Below, piece after piece: positions 41,777 through 50,308 of a stretch of DNA of 64,000 bases. Positions within the stretch are counted from its first letter, which is position 1. Every line of letters starts with the position of its first letter. The stretch comes from Streptomyces sp. S.PNR 29 (lineage in GTDB: Bacteria > Actinomycetota > Actinomycetes > Streptomycetales > Streptomycetaceae), in contig NZ_JANUQM010000002.1 of assembly GCF_030386795.1 (NCBI RefSeq), positions 744,001 to 808,000 on the forward strand. The letters run 5' to 3'. Made by a program: the position numbers and the translations under genes. Under the pieces are notes generated by a model. That model saw only the letters and a list, made by a program, of their open reading frames with translations, made no database searches and was not told the origin of the DNA.

Positions 41777-43512
41777 CCGACATGACCGAACGGAAGCGGC
41801 CCGAAGACCTCAGAAGCCACCAGTGGTACGGCACCGACGGCCTGCGCTCCTTCAGCCACCGCGCCCGCACCCGCCAGCTCGGCTACCTGCCCGAGGAACA
41901 CCTCGGCAAGCCGGTCATCGCGATCCTCAACACCTGGTCCGACATCAACCCCTGCCATGTGCACCTGCGCGACCGCGCGCAGGCCGTGAAGCGCGGGGTG
42001 TGGCAGGCGGGCGGCTTCCCGCTGGAGTTCCCGGTCTCCACGCTCAGCGAGACCTTCCAGAAGCCGACCCCGATGCTCTACCGCAACATGCTCGCGATGG
42101 AGACCGAGGAGCTGCTGCGGTCGTACCCCGTCGACGGGGCCGTGCTGATGGGCGGCTGCGACAAGTCCACGCCCGCCCTGCTCATGGGCGCCGCGAGTGT
42201 CGACCTGCCGGCCGTCTTCGTACCGGCCGGGCCCATGCTGCCGGGCCACTGGCGCAACGAGGTCCTCGGCTCCGGCACCGACATGTGGAAGTACTGGGAC
42301 GACAAGCGGGCCGGCCTCATCGGCGACTGCGAGATGCAGGAACTGGAGAGCGGCCTCGCCCGCTCGCCCGGCCACTGCATGACGATGGGTACGGCGTCCA
42401 CGCTGACCGCCGCCGCCGAGGCCCTCGGCGTCACGGTTCCGGGCGCCTCCAGCATCCCGGCCGTCGACTCGGGCCACGACCGGATGGCCGCCAAGGCCGG
42501 CATGGCGATCGTCGAGCTGGTCCACCGGGACCGGAAGCTCTCCCACATCCTCACCCCCGAGGCCTTCGAGGACGCGGTCACCACCGTCCTGGGCCTCGGC
42601 GGCTCCACCAACGCCGTGATCCACCTGATCGCCATGGCGGGCCGCGCGGGCGTCCGGCTCACCCTGGACGACTTCGACCGCATCGCGCGCACGGTGCCGG
42701 TGCTGGCCAACGTCCGTCCCGGCGGACAGAGGTACCTGATGGAGGACTTCCACTTCGCGGGCGGTCTGCCCGGGTTCCTCTCCCGGATCCCGGACCTGCT
42801 CCACCTGGAGCGGCCCACCGTCTCCTGCGACACGATGCGCGAGCAGATCGACGGCGCGCAGGTGCACGACGACGACGTGATCCGCCCCCGGGACAACCCG
42901 GTCGCGAGCGAGGGCGGGGTCGCCGTGCTGCGCGGCAACCTCTGCCCCGACGGGGCGGTCATCAAGCACATCGCCGCCGAGCCGCACCTGCTCAAGCACA
43001 CCGGTCCCGCGGTCGTCTTCGACGACTACAGGACCATGCAGCGAACCATCAACGACCCGTCCCTGGGCATCACCGCCGACAGCGTGCTGGTGCTGCGCAA
43101 CGCCGGGCCCAAGGGCGGGCCGGGCATGCCGGAGTACGGGATGCTGCCCATCCCCGACCACCTGCTCAAGCAGGGCGTACGGGACATGGTGCGGATCTCC
43201 GACGCGCGTATGAGCGGCACGAGCTACGGCGCGTGCGTGCTGCACGTGGCACCCGAGTCGTACATCGGCGGCCCGCTCGCCCTGGTCCGCACCGGCGACA
43301 GCATCACCCTCGACGTCGAGGCCCGCACCCTCCACCTCCACGTGGACGACGAGGAGCTCCAGCGGCGCAGGGCCGAGTGGACGCCGCCGCCCGTCCGGTA
43401 CGAGCGCGGCTACGGCGCGCTCTACAACGAACAGATCACCCAGGCCGACACCGGCTGCGACTTCGAGTTCCTGGCCCGCCCGGGCAAGGTCGCGGACCCG
43501 TACGCGGGCTGA
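41773..43512 (+). CDS. IlvD/Edd-family dehydratase, L-arabinonate dehydratase-like
   Basis: 579 residues, the length of pentonate dehydratases. Fe-S ligand cysteines are in SDINPCHVHL (Cys61), MGGCDKSTPALLMG and SPGHCMTMGTASTL; the catalytic serine region DARMSGTSYG is intact. Spacing and the start RSHQWYGTDGLRSF resemble L-arabinonate dehydratases more than dihydroxyacid dehydratase. With the DapA-like gene it would turn arabinonate from arabinan side chains into 2-oxoglutarate semialdehyde; galactonate or fuconate are alternative substrates. Confidence 0.88.
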   Translation: MTDMTERKRPEDLRSHQWYGTDGLRSFSHRARTRQLGYLPEEHLGKPVIAILNTWSDINPCHVHLRDRAQAVKRGVWQAGGFPLEFPVSTLSETFQKPTPMLYRNMLAMETEELLRSYPVDGAVLMGGCDKSTPALLMGAASVDLPAVFVPAGPMLPGHWRNEVLGSGTDMWKYWDDKRAGLIGDCEMQELESGLARSPGHCMTMGTASTLTAAAEALGVTVPGASSIPAVDSGHDRMAAKAGMAIVELVHRDRKLSHILTPEAFEDAVTTVLGLGGSTNAVIHLIAMAGRAGVRLTLDDFDRIARTVPVLANVRPGGQRYLMEDFHFAGGLPGFLSRIPDLLHLERPTVSCDTMREQIDGAQVHDDDVIRPRDNPVASEGGVAVLRGNLCPDGAVIKHIAAEPHLLKHTGPAVVFDDYRTMQRTINDPSLGITADSVLVLRNAGPKGGPGMPEYGMLPIPDHLLKQGVRDMVRISDARMSGTSYGACVLHVAPESYIGGPLALVRTGDSITLDVEARTLHLHVDDEELQRRRAEWTPPPVRYERGYGALYNEQITQADTGCDFEFLARPGKVADPYAG

Positions 43513-43558
43513 CCCTCCGTACCACCGCCCCACCCGGTCACCGCACCACGCCCGTCGA

Positions 43559-43570
43559 GAAAGCGCTTCA
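43559..43570. promoter_or_regulatory. LacI-type operator-like palindrome before the ABC/pectate lyase operon
   Basis: GAAAGCGCTTCA contains the perfect core AAGCGCTT and resembles LacI-family half-sites. It lies about 83-94 bp upstream of the first permease gene. A stronger version recurs at 50324. Confidence 0.45.
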
Positions 43571-43580
43571 CCCGCACGCG

Positions 43581-43630
43581 AACGCACGACCGAGCACGAC
43601 CGAGCACGACGAAGCACGACGAAGCACGAC
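43581..43630. repeat. Five 10-bp tandem repeats in the leader
   Basis: Units end in GCACGAC: AACGCACGAC, CGAGCACGAC twice, GAAGCACGAC twice. They lie between the LacI-like site and the ribosome site of the permease gene. Confidence 0.85.
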
Positions 43631-43652
43631 GTACTGAGAACGGAGAACAGTC

Positions 43653-44588
43653 ATGGCCCAAGCCGCAGCCGTGGCGAAACCGCCCGCGCCACCCCAGCGG
43701 CGCCGTGCCTCCGCCACGCCGCGCAGGCTGCCGTACCTGCTGATCGCGCCGGCGGCCCTGCTGATGCTGGGCTTCATCGCCTACCCGGTCATCAGCGTCT
43801 TCTACTACAGCCTGCAGAACTACAACCCCACCAAGCCGTGGCGGAACGGCTACGCGGGCTTCGACAACTTCGTCCAGATCTTCACCAAGGACCCGCAGTT
43901 CTGGGACACGCTGGTCTTCAGCGCCAAGTGGGTCTTCGTCGAGGTCGGGCTGCAGCTGCTGTTCGGGCTCGCGCTGGCCCTCATCGTCAACCAGACTTTC
44001 GTGGGCCGGGCGGTGGGACGCGCGCTGGTCTTCTCCCCGTGGGCCGTCTCCGGCGTGCTGACCTCCGCGATCTGGGTGCTGCTCTACAACTCCCAGACCG
44101 GCATCAGCCGCTACCTCGCGGACATGGGCATCGGCGACTACGGCACCAGCTGGCTGTCGGACACCTCCACCGTGTTCCCGGCGGCGATCGTCGCCGACCT
44201 GTGGCGCGGCGTCCCCTTCTTCGCGATCCTCATCCTCGCCGACCTCCAGTCCGTCTCGAAGGACCTGTACGAGGCCGCCGAGGTCGACGGGGCGAGCCGG
44301 CTGAAGCAGTTCTGGCACATCACGCTGCCGCACCTGAAGGACGCGATCATCCTGTCCACGCTGCTGCGCGCGGTGTGGGAGTTCAACAACGTCGACCTGC
44401 TCTACACGCTGACCGGCGGCGGACCGGCCGGGGAGACGACGACCCTCCCGCTGTACATCGCCAACACCAGCGTCGAGTCCCACAACTTCGGCTACGCGTC
44501 GGCCCTGACCACGGTCGCGTTCGTGATTCTGCTCTTCTGCTCGATCGTCTATCTGCGGCTGAGCAAGTTCGGAGGCGAGAACAAGTGA
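43653..44588 (+). CDS. Oligogalacturonide-type ABC permease, MalF type
   Basis: 311 residues, six membrane helices, EAA loop EAAEVDGASRLKQFWHITLP. First gene of a run of coupled genes that continues through a MalG-type permease, a pectate lyase, a MocA oxidoreductase, a DUF6807 protein and GH43. Uptake of pectin- or arabinan-derived oligosaccharides is inferred from this context. The matching lipoprotein gene is 8 kb downstream (52351). GGAGAA precedes ATG 43653. Confidence 0.92.
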   Translation: MAQAAAVAKPPAPPQRRRASATPRRLPYLLIAPAALLMLGFIAYPVISVFYYSLQNYNPTKPWRNGYAGFDNFVQIFTKDPQFWDTLVFSAKWVFVEVGLQLLFGLALALIVNQTFVGRAVGRALVFSPWAVSGVLTSAIWVLLYNSQTGISRYLADMGIGDYGTSWLSDTSTVFPAAIVADLWRGVPFFAILILADLQSVSKDLYEAAEVDGASRLKQFWHITLPHLKDAIILSTLLRAVWEFNNVDLLYTLTGGGPAGETTTLPLYIANTSVESHNFGYASALTTVAFVILLFCSIVYLRLSKFGGENK

Positions 44589-45484
44589 GCATCAAGGAGG
44601 CCACCAAGGTCGAGCCCGCGCCCGTGCGCGCCGCCCCCGAACCGCGGCGGCCGGCGAAGAAGCGCCGCCCCGCCTGGGACGAGGTCCCCCGCTGGCAGAT
44701 CTACCTGCCGCTCGGCGTCTACCTGATCTTCACGCTCATCCCGTTCTACTGGATCCTGCTGTTCGCCCTGCGCCCGGCCGGCTCCACCTCGCTCGTGCCC
44801 TGGCCGATCACCTCCGACCACTTCGAGAAGGTGTGGACGGAGCGGCAGTTCGGCACCTACTTCGGCAACAGCGTGCTGGTCGGCGTCGCCACCCTGCTGA
44901 TGACGACGATCGTCGCGCTGGCCGGCGGCTACGCCCTCGCCCGGTTCGACTTCAAGATCAAGCGGGCCTTCATGCTCGGCCTGCTGTGCTCCCAGTTCGT
45001 GCCGGGCGCCCTGCTCCTGGTCCCGCTGTTCGAGATCTTCGCCGAGCTGCAGATGATCAACTCCCTCGGCAGCGTCATCATCGCCGAGACGGTCTTCCAG
45101 CTGCCGCTGTCGATGATCCTGATCAGCAACTTCATCAAGAACGTGCCGTACTCCCTGGAGGAGGCGGCCTGGGTCGACGGCTGCAATCGCATGACGGCCT
45201 TCCGCATCATCGTCCTGCCGCTGCTGCGACCGGGTCTGATCGCCGTCGGCTCCTTCGCCTTCGTGCACTCCTGGAACCACTTCCTGTTCGCCCTGATGTT
45301 CCTCAACAACCAGGAGAAGCAGACCATCCCGGTCGGCCTGAACACCCTGATGAGCGCGGACAGCGTCGACCTGGGCGCACTGGCGGCGGGTGGCATCATC
45401 GCCGCCGTGCCCGTGGTGATCGTCTTCGCCTTCATCCAGAAGTGGCTGATCACCGGCTTCAGCGCGGGGGCGGTGAAGGGATGA
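44585..45484 (+). CDS. ABC permease, MalG type, of the pectin locus
   Basis: 299 residues with an unusually long basic/Pro-rich cytosolic start (about 35 residues, EPRRPAKKRRPAWDEVPRW), six helices, and the EAA loop EEAAWVDGCNRMTAFRIIVL. GTG 44585 overlaps the MalF-type stop; the end overlaps the pectate lyase start, so permeases and secreted lyase are made together. No ATPase gene is near. Confidence 0.92.
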   Translation: MSIKEATKVEPAPVRAAPEPRRPAKKRRPAWDEVPRWQIYLPLGVYLIFTLIPFYWILLFALRPAGSTSLVPWPITSDHFEKVWTERQFGTYFGNSVLVGVATLLMTTIVALAGGYALARFDFKIKRAFMLGLLCSQFVPGALLLVPLFEIFAELQMINSLGSVIIAETVFQLPLSMILISNFIKNVPYSLEEAAWVDGCNRMTAFRIIVLPLLRPGLIAVGSFAFVHSWNHFLFALMFLNNQEKQTIPVGLNTLMSADSVDLGALAAGGIIAAVPVVIVFAFIQKWLITGFSAGAVKG

Positions 45485-46773
45485 GAGTACGTCACATCGC
45501 CGTCATCGTCGGCCTGTTGGGACTGCTGTGCGTGCCCGCGCACGCCGATGCCCGGGACATCAGCCGCGACACCCTTCCCGCGAACGACGGCTGGGCCTCT
45601 GACGGCGCAGGCACCACCGGAGGCGCCGCGGCCGACGACGCCCATGTCTTCACGGTGACCGACCGGGCCGGGCTGGTCCGCGCCCTCGACGGCGGCAGCG
45701 ACACCCCGAAGATCATCAAGATCGCCGGGACCATCGACGCCGGCACCGACGACGACGGCGACCACCTGGACTGCGCCGACTACGCCACCGGCGGCTACAG
45801 CCTGAAGAAGTACCTGGCCGCCTACGATCCCCGCACCTGGGGCTCCGCCAGGCCCAGCGGGCCGCAGGAGGAGGCCCGTCAGGCCTCGGCGGCGAAGCAG
45901 GCGGAGCGGATCGTGCTGCCCGTCGGCTCCCGCACCACCATCGTCGGCCTCGGCGACAGAGCCGTCCTGAAGGGCGCGAGCCTCCAGATCAAGGACGCGG
46001 ACAACGTCATCGTCCGCAACCTGGAGCTCCGCGACGCCTACGACTGCTTCCCCGTCTGGCAGCCCAACACCGGCGGCCTCGGCGACTGGAAGACGGCGTA
46101 CGACACCCTCTGGCTGCGCGGCGCCACCCACGTCTGGATCGACCACGTCACCGCCTCCGACAAGGGCCACCCCGACGCCAAGGAACCCACCTACTTCGCC
46201 CGCAACTACCTGCGCCACGACGGCCTGCTCGACATCACCAACGGTTCCGACCTGGTCACCGTCTCCTGGAGCCGGTTCGCCGAGCACGACAAGGCGATCC
46301 TCATCGGCAACGCGGACACGGCCACCGGCGACCGCGGCAAGCTGAGGGTCACCCTGCACCACAACGAGTTCTCCTCGGTCGTCCAGCGCGCACCGCGCGT
46401 CCGCTTCGGCCAGGTGCACCTCTACAACAACCGGTACGTGATCCCCGAGGACGCCACCGACTACCGCTACTCCCTCGGCGTCTCCACCGAATCGGCGATC
46501 TACGCCGAGAACAACGCCTTCACCGCACCCGGCCACGTCGAGGTCGCCGACCTGGTCAAGAGCTGGAACGGCAGCGCCCTGCACCAGTCCGGCACCCTCT
46601 TCAACGGCTACCCGGTCGACCTGCTCGCCATCCACAACGCCTACAACTCGGGCAGCGAGCGCGACCTGACCGCCGACGTCGGCTGGGTACCCACCCGGCA
46701 CACAGCGATCGACAGCGCCGCTCAGGCCGATCGAGAGGTGGCTCGCGGCGCAGGCGCGGGGAGGATCCCATGA
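45481..46773 (+). CDS. Secreted pectate lyase, PL1
   Basis: 430 residues. Signal peptide (RHIAVIVGLLGLLCVPAHA), then a parallel beta-helix PL1 domain with VWIDHVTASD, LLDITNGSDLVTVSWSRF, DKAILIGNAD and the catalytic arginine motif RAPRVRFGQVHLYNN. Cleaves polygalacturonate by beta-elimination with calcium. Two relatives with the same N-terminal pattern (DTLPANDGWAS) are encoded at 54651 and, more diverged, at 58201. Translationally coupled to the permease before and the oxidoreductase after. Confidence 0.93.
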   Translation: MRVRHIAVIVGLLGLLCVPAHADARDISRDTLPANDGWASDGAGTTGGAAADDAHVFTVTDRAGLVRALDGGSDTPKIIKIAGTIDAGTDDDGDHLDCADYATGGYSLKKYLAAYDPRTWGSARPSGPQEEARQASAAKQAERIVLPVGSRTTIVGLGDRAVLKGASLQIKDADNVIVRNLELRDAYDCFPVWQPNTGGLGDWKTAYDTLWLRGATHVWIDHVTASDKGHPDAKEPTYFARNYLRHDGLLDITNGSDLVTVSWSRFAEHDKAILIGNADTATGDRGKLRVTLHHNEFSSVVQRAPRVRFGQVHLYNNRYVIPEDATDYRYSLGVSTESAIYAENNAFTAPGHVEVADLVKSWNGSALHQSGTLFNGYPVDLLAIHNAYNSGSERDLTADVGWVPTRHTAIDSAAQADREVARGAGAGRIP

Positions 46774-47933
46774 GCGAACCACTGTCCCTCGTCCTCGCGG
46801 GCGCCCGCGGCCACGGCCGCTGGCACATGAACAACATCCGCCGGCTCCAGGACAAGGGCCTCGTCCGGCTCGCGGGCATCTGCGAGCTGACCCCCCTGAC
46901 GGAGGACGAGCTCGACGGCCTGGGCGCCCCCGAGCAGTCCCCCGACTTCGGTGCCCTGCTGGACTCCACCGGCGCGCGGATCGCCGTGATCTGCACGCCG
47001 ATCCCGACCCACACCGACCTGGCGCTGACCGCCGCCCGCAGGGGCGTGCACCTCCTGCTGGAGAAGCCGCCCGCTCCCTCGTACGCCGAGTACCGGCGGA
47101 TGGCCGACGGTGTCGCCGAGGCCGGCGTCGCCTGCCAGATCGGGTTCCAGTCGCTGGGCTCGCACGCCCTGCCCGCGATCCGTGAGCTGGTCGCCGAGGG
47201 CGCGATCGGCGAGCTGGTGGGGCTCGGCGGGGCCGGCGCCTGGGTACGCGACGAGGCCTACTTCCGGCGCGCGCCCTGGGCGGGCAAGCGGCGGCTGAAC
47301 GGTGCCGACGTGATCGACGGGGCACTGACCAACCCCCTCGCGCACGCCGTCGCCACCGCACTCGCCCTCGGCGGCAGCACCCGCGCCGAGGACGTCACCG
47401 GCATCGAGACCGAGCTGCTGCACGCCAACGACATCGAGTCCGACGACACCTCCTGCGTCCGGATCACCACCGCGCAGGGCCACCCGGTCACCGTCGCCGC
47501 GACCCTGTGCGCCGAGCGGGCCGACGAACCGTACGTCCTCGTGCACGGCAGCCGCGGCCGGATCACCTTCTGGTACAAGCAGGACCGCGTCCTGCTCCAG
47601 CGCGCCGACCACGGCCCCGAGGAGTACGAGTACGGCCGCACCGACCTGCTGGAGAACCTCGTCGACCACCTGACCACCGGGGCCGGCCTCCTCGTCACCC
47701 CGGACGGGACGGGCGCCTTCATGCAGGTCGTGGAGGCGATCCGCCAGGCCCCCGACCCGGCCGCGCTGCCGGACACCGCCTGGCACCGGATCCCCGGCGA
47801 GAACCGCCGGGTCGTCCCCGGCATCGACGGACTCGTCGCGGCCGCCGCCGACACCCTCTCCCTCTACTCCGAGCTGGGCGCCCCCTGGGCGCTCCCCGCA
47901 CAGCACCTGCCGAAGGAGGTGAGCGCCCGGTGA
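46770..47933 (+). CDS. Gfo/Idh/MocA-family oxidoreductase
   Basis: 387 residues: Rossmann domain with LVLAGARGHGRWHM, the family signature HLLLEKPPAPS (EKP), and a C-terminal alpha/beta substrate domain. Cytosolic, NAD(P)-dependent; members oxidise or epimerise sugars and sugar acids. It is directly coupled to the DUF6807 gene, a frequent pairing in sugar-utilisation loci. Substrate is unknown; a uronate or arabinose derivative fits the locus. Confidence 0.9.
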   Translation: MSEPLSLVLAGARGHGRWHMNNIRRLQDKGLVRLAGICELTPLTEDELDGLGAPEQSPDFGALLDSTGARIAVICTPIPTHTDLALTAARRGVHLLLEKPPAPSYAEYRRMADGVAEAGVACQIGFQSLGSHALPAIRELVAEGAIGELVGLGGAGAWVRDEAYFRRAPWAGKRRLNGADVIDGALTNPLAHAVATALALGGSTRAEDVTGIETELLHANDIESDDTSCVRITTAQGHPVTVAATLCAERADEPYVLVHGSRGRITFWYKQDRVLLQRADHGPEEYEYGRTDLLENLVDHLTTGAGLLVTPDGTGAFMQVVEAIRQAPDPAALPDTAWHRIPGENRRVVPGIDGLVAAAADTLSLYSELGAPWALPAQHLPKEVSAR

Positions 47934-48775
47934 CGGGAAACGACACCGTGGTGCTGCGCGTGGCGGGCCGACCGGTCGGCCGGTACGTCACCCGCCCCGA
48001 GCTGCCCGCCCGGCACTCCCCGCGCCCGTACCTGCACCCCGTCACCACCCTGGCCGGCACGGCGGTGACCGAGCTCAGCCCCGCCGACCACACACACCAC
48101 CTCGGCGTCGGTGTCGCCGTTCCCGACGTCGAGGGGCACAACTTCTGGGGCGGACGCACCTTCGTCCGCGACCAGGGCCCGACCGAGCTGGACAACCACG
48201 GCGCCCAGCGGCACGTCTCCTTCCAGTTACGCGACCCCGACGGCTTCGTGGAGGAGCTGCGCTGGGTGGCGTCCGGAGCCGAGCTGCTGCGCGAGCGCCG
48301 TACGGTCGCGGCCACGGAGCTGACCGGCGCCGCCTGGGCGCTGGACTTCACCTTCTCCCTGACCAACGTCACGCCGGAGACGCTGTCGATCGGCAGCCCC
48401 GCCACCAACGGGCGCCCCGGCGCGGCCTACGGCGGGTTCTTCTGGCGGGCCCGCAAGGAGTCCGCCGCACCGGAGGTCTTCACGGCCGACCGCGAGGGGG
48501 AGGCCGAGGTCCACGGCCGCCCCGCCGGCTGGCTCGCCCTCGCCGGCAGCACCTGGACCCTGGTCTTCGCCGGGGCCACCGAACAGACCCGACGGGACCC
48601 GTGGTTCGTGCGCGCCGAGGAGTACCCGGGGGTCGGTTCCTCGCTGGCGTACGACGAGCGGCTGCCGATCCCGCCGGGGGAGACGGTCGTCCGCCGGGTG
48701 GTCACCGTCGTCGCCGACGGCCGCCTGGACCGGGACGCGGCCGCGGCCCTCGTACGGAAGGCGGTGAGCCCGTGA
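47930..48775 (+). CDS. DUF6807 (PmoA-like) family protein
   Basis: 281 residues, soluble, beta-rich. The conserved HTHHLGVGVAVPDVEG, with a His cluster, and GHNFWGGRTFVRDQGP are hallmarks of the DUF6807/PmoA-like group found beside MocA oxidoreductases and glycosidases. The biochemical role is not established; a metal-dependent carbohydrate-active function is possible from the histidines. GTG 47930 overlaps the previous stop; GAAGGAGG lies 9 nt upstream. Confidence 0.82.
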   Translation: MTGNDTVVLRVAGRPVGRYVTRPELPARHSPRPYLHPVTTLAGTAVTELSPADHTHHLGVGVAVPDVEGHNFWGGRTFVRDQGPTELDNHGAQRHVSFQLRDPDGFVEELRWVASGAELLRERRTVAATELTGAAWALDFTFSLTNVTPETLSIGSPATNGRPGAAYGGFFWRARKESAAPEVFTADREGEAEVHGRPAGWLALAGSTWTLVFAGATEQTRRDPWFVRAEEYPGVGSSLAYDERLPIPPGETVVRRVVTVVADGRLDRDAAAALVRKAVSP

Positions 48776-50280
48776 CCGCCGAAACGTATACGAACCCCAT
48801 CCTGAACGCCGACTGGTCCGACCCGGACGTGGTCCGCGTCGGCGACGACTTCTACCTGACCGCCTCCAGCTTCGGCCGCGCGCCCGGCCTGCCGTTGCTC
48901 CACTCCCGCGACCTGGTGAACTGGACCCTGGTCGGCCACGCCCTCGAACGCCTGGAACCGGCTGAGGAGTTCGTCACGCCCCGGCACGACTGCGGCGTCT
49001 GGGCCCCTTCGCTGAGGCATCACGACGACCGCTTCTGGATCTTCTGGGGCGACCCCGACCAGGGCATCTTCCAGGTCAACGCCCCTGAGATCAGGGGACC
49101 TTGGACCCGTCCGCACCTTCTGAAGGAGGGCAAGGGCCTGATCGACCCCTGCCCCCTGTGGGACGAGGAGACCGGCGAGGCCTACCTCGTCCACGCCTGG
49201 GCCAAGTCCCGCTCCGGCATCAAGAACCGGCTCACCGGTCACCGCATGCACCCCGACGGCACCGAGCTGCTCGACGAGGGCAAGATGATCGTCGACGGTG
49301 ACCGCATCCCCGGCTGGTTCACCCTCGAAGGACCCAAGCTCTACCGGCACGACGGCTGGTTCTGGATCTTCGCCCCCGCCGGGGGAGTGGAGACCGGCTG
49401 GCAGGGCGCCTTCCGCTCGCGCGGCTTCTTCGGGCCGTACGAGGAGAAGGTCGTCCTGGAACAGAAGGACACCGACGTCAACGGGCCGCACCAGGGCGGC
49501 TGGGTGCGCACCCCGTCCGGCGAGGACTGGTTCCTGCACTTCCAGCAGCGCGGCGCCTACGGCCGGGTCGTCCACCTCCAGCCGATGCGCTGGGGTGCGG
49601 ACGGGTGGCCGGTGCTCGGCGACGACGGCGCCCCCGTCGCCGTACACCGGCGGCCCGGCCTGCCGCCTCAGCCGACCGCCGCGCCCGCCACCGACGACGA
49701 CTTCCCCGGCGGACGCTTCGGCCGCCAGTGGCAGTGGACCGCCAACCCGCAGGACGGCTGGGCCACCCAGCACTCCGGGGACGGACTGCGGCTGGCCTGC
49801 GTCCGCTCGGCCACCGCGCACGACCTGCGCACACTGCCGAACGTGCTCACCCAGCGGCTGCCCGGCACCCCCTGCGCCGTCGAGGTGGAGCTACGGCTGG
49901 ACAGCGAGGAGCCGGGAGCGCGGGCCGGGCTCGCGGTGCTCGGCGACGCGTTCGGTTGGATCGGGCTCCAGCGGGGCGCGGACGGGACCGTGCACCTGGT
50001 GCACCGGTTCGCGGAGGCGGTCGCGGAGAGGGAACGGGACGCCGACCATCCGCGGCTCGCCCCCGAGGGACGGGCACGGCTGCGGATCGAGATCGGCGCC
50101 GGGGCGCGCTGTCGCTTCTCCTACGACGTCGGGGAGGGCTCCCGCCCCTCCGGTCAGGTCTTCGCCGCCACCCCCTGGCGCTGGGTCGGCGCCCTGCTCG
50201 GCCTGTTCGCCCTCGCGCCCGCCGGTCAGGGGCACGCCGGCGCGGCGACCTTCACACAGTTCAGAGTCACACCCGCATAA
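48772..50280 (+). CDS. Cytosolic GH43 arabinofuranosidase/xylosidase
   Basis: 502 residues, no signal peptide. Five-bladed GH43 propeller (about 1-310) with the three acids in LNADWSDPDVVRVGDD, GLIDPCPLWDEETGEAYL and TLEGPKLYRHDGW. A C-terminal beta-sandwich (about 325-502; FGRQWQWTANPQDGW, GLAVLGDAFGWIGL) is of the GH43_C2/DUF1349-like type. It would release arabinose or xylose from imported oligosaccharides. Last gene of the coupled run beginning at 43653. Confidence 0.9.
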   Translation: MTAETYTNPILNADWSDPDVVRVGDDFYLTASSFGRAPGLPLLHSRDLVNWTLVGHALERLEPAEEFVTPRHDCGVWAPSLRHHDDRFWIFWGDPDQGIFQVNAPEIRGPWTRPHLLKEGKGLIDPCPLWDEETGEAYLVHAWAKSRSGIKNRLTGHRMHPDGTELLDEGKMIVDGDRIPGWFTLEGPKLYRHDGWFWIFAPAGGVETGWQGAFRSRGFFGPYEEKVVLEQKDTDVNGPHQGGWVRTPSGEDWFLHFQQRGAYGRVVHLQPMRWGADGWPVLGDDGAPVAVHRRPGLPPQPTAAPATDDDFPGGRFGRQWQWTANPQDGWATQHSGDGLRLACVRSATAHDLRTLPNVLTQRLPGTPCAVEVELRLDSEEPGARAGLAVLGDAFGWIGLQRGADGTVHLVHRFAEAVAERERDADHPRLAPEGRARLRIEIGAGARCRFSYDVGEGSRPSGQVFAATPWRWVGALLGLFALAPAGQGHAGAATFTQFRVTPA

Positions 50281-50308
50281 CTCACCCGTACGCCTGTTGG
50301 GAGCCGCA

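Noticed and set aside
49298..50308. Long N-terminal extension of the PL1-CE8 gene
   Set aside because: It overlaps the GH43 gene in another frame; the signal peptide and ribosome site at 50309 define the start.
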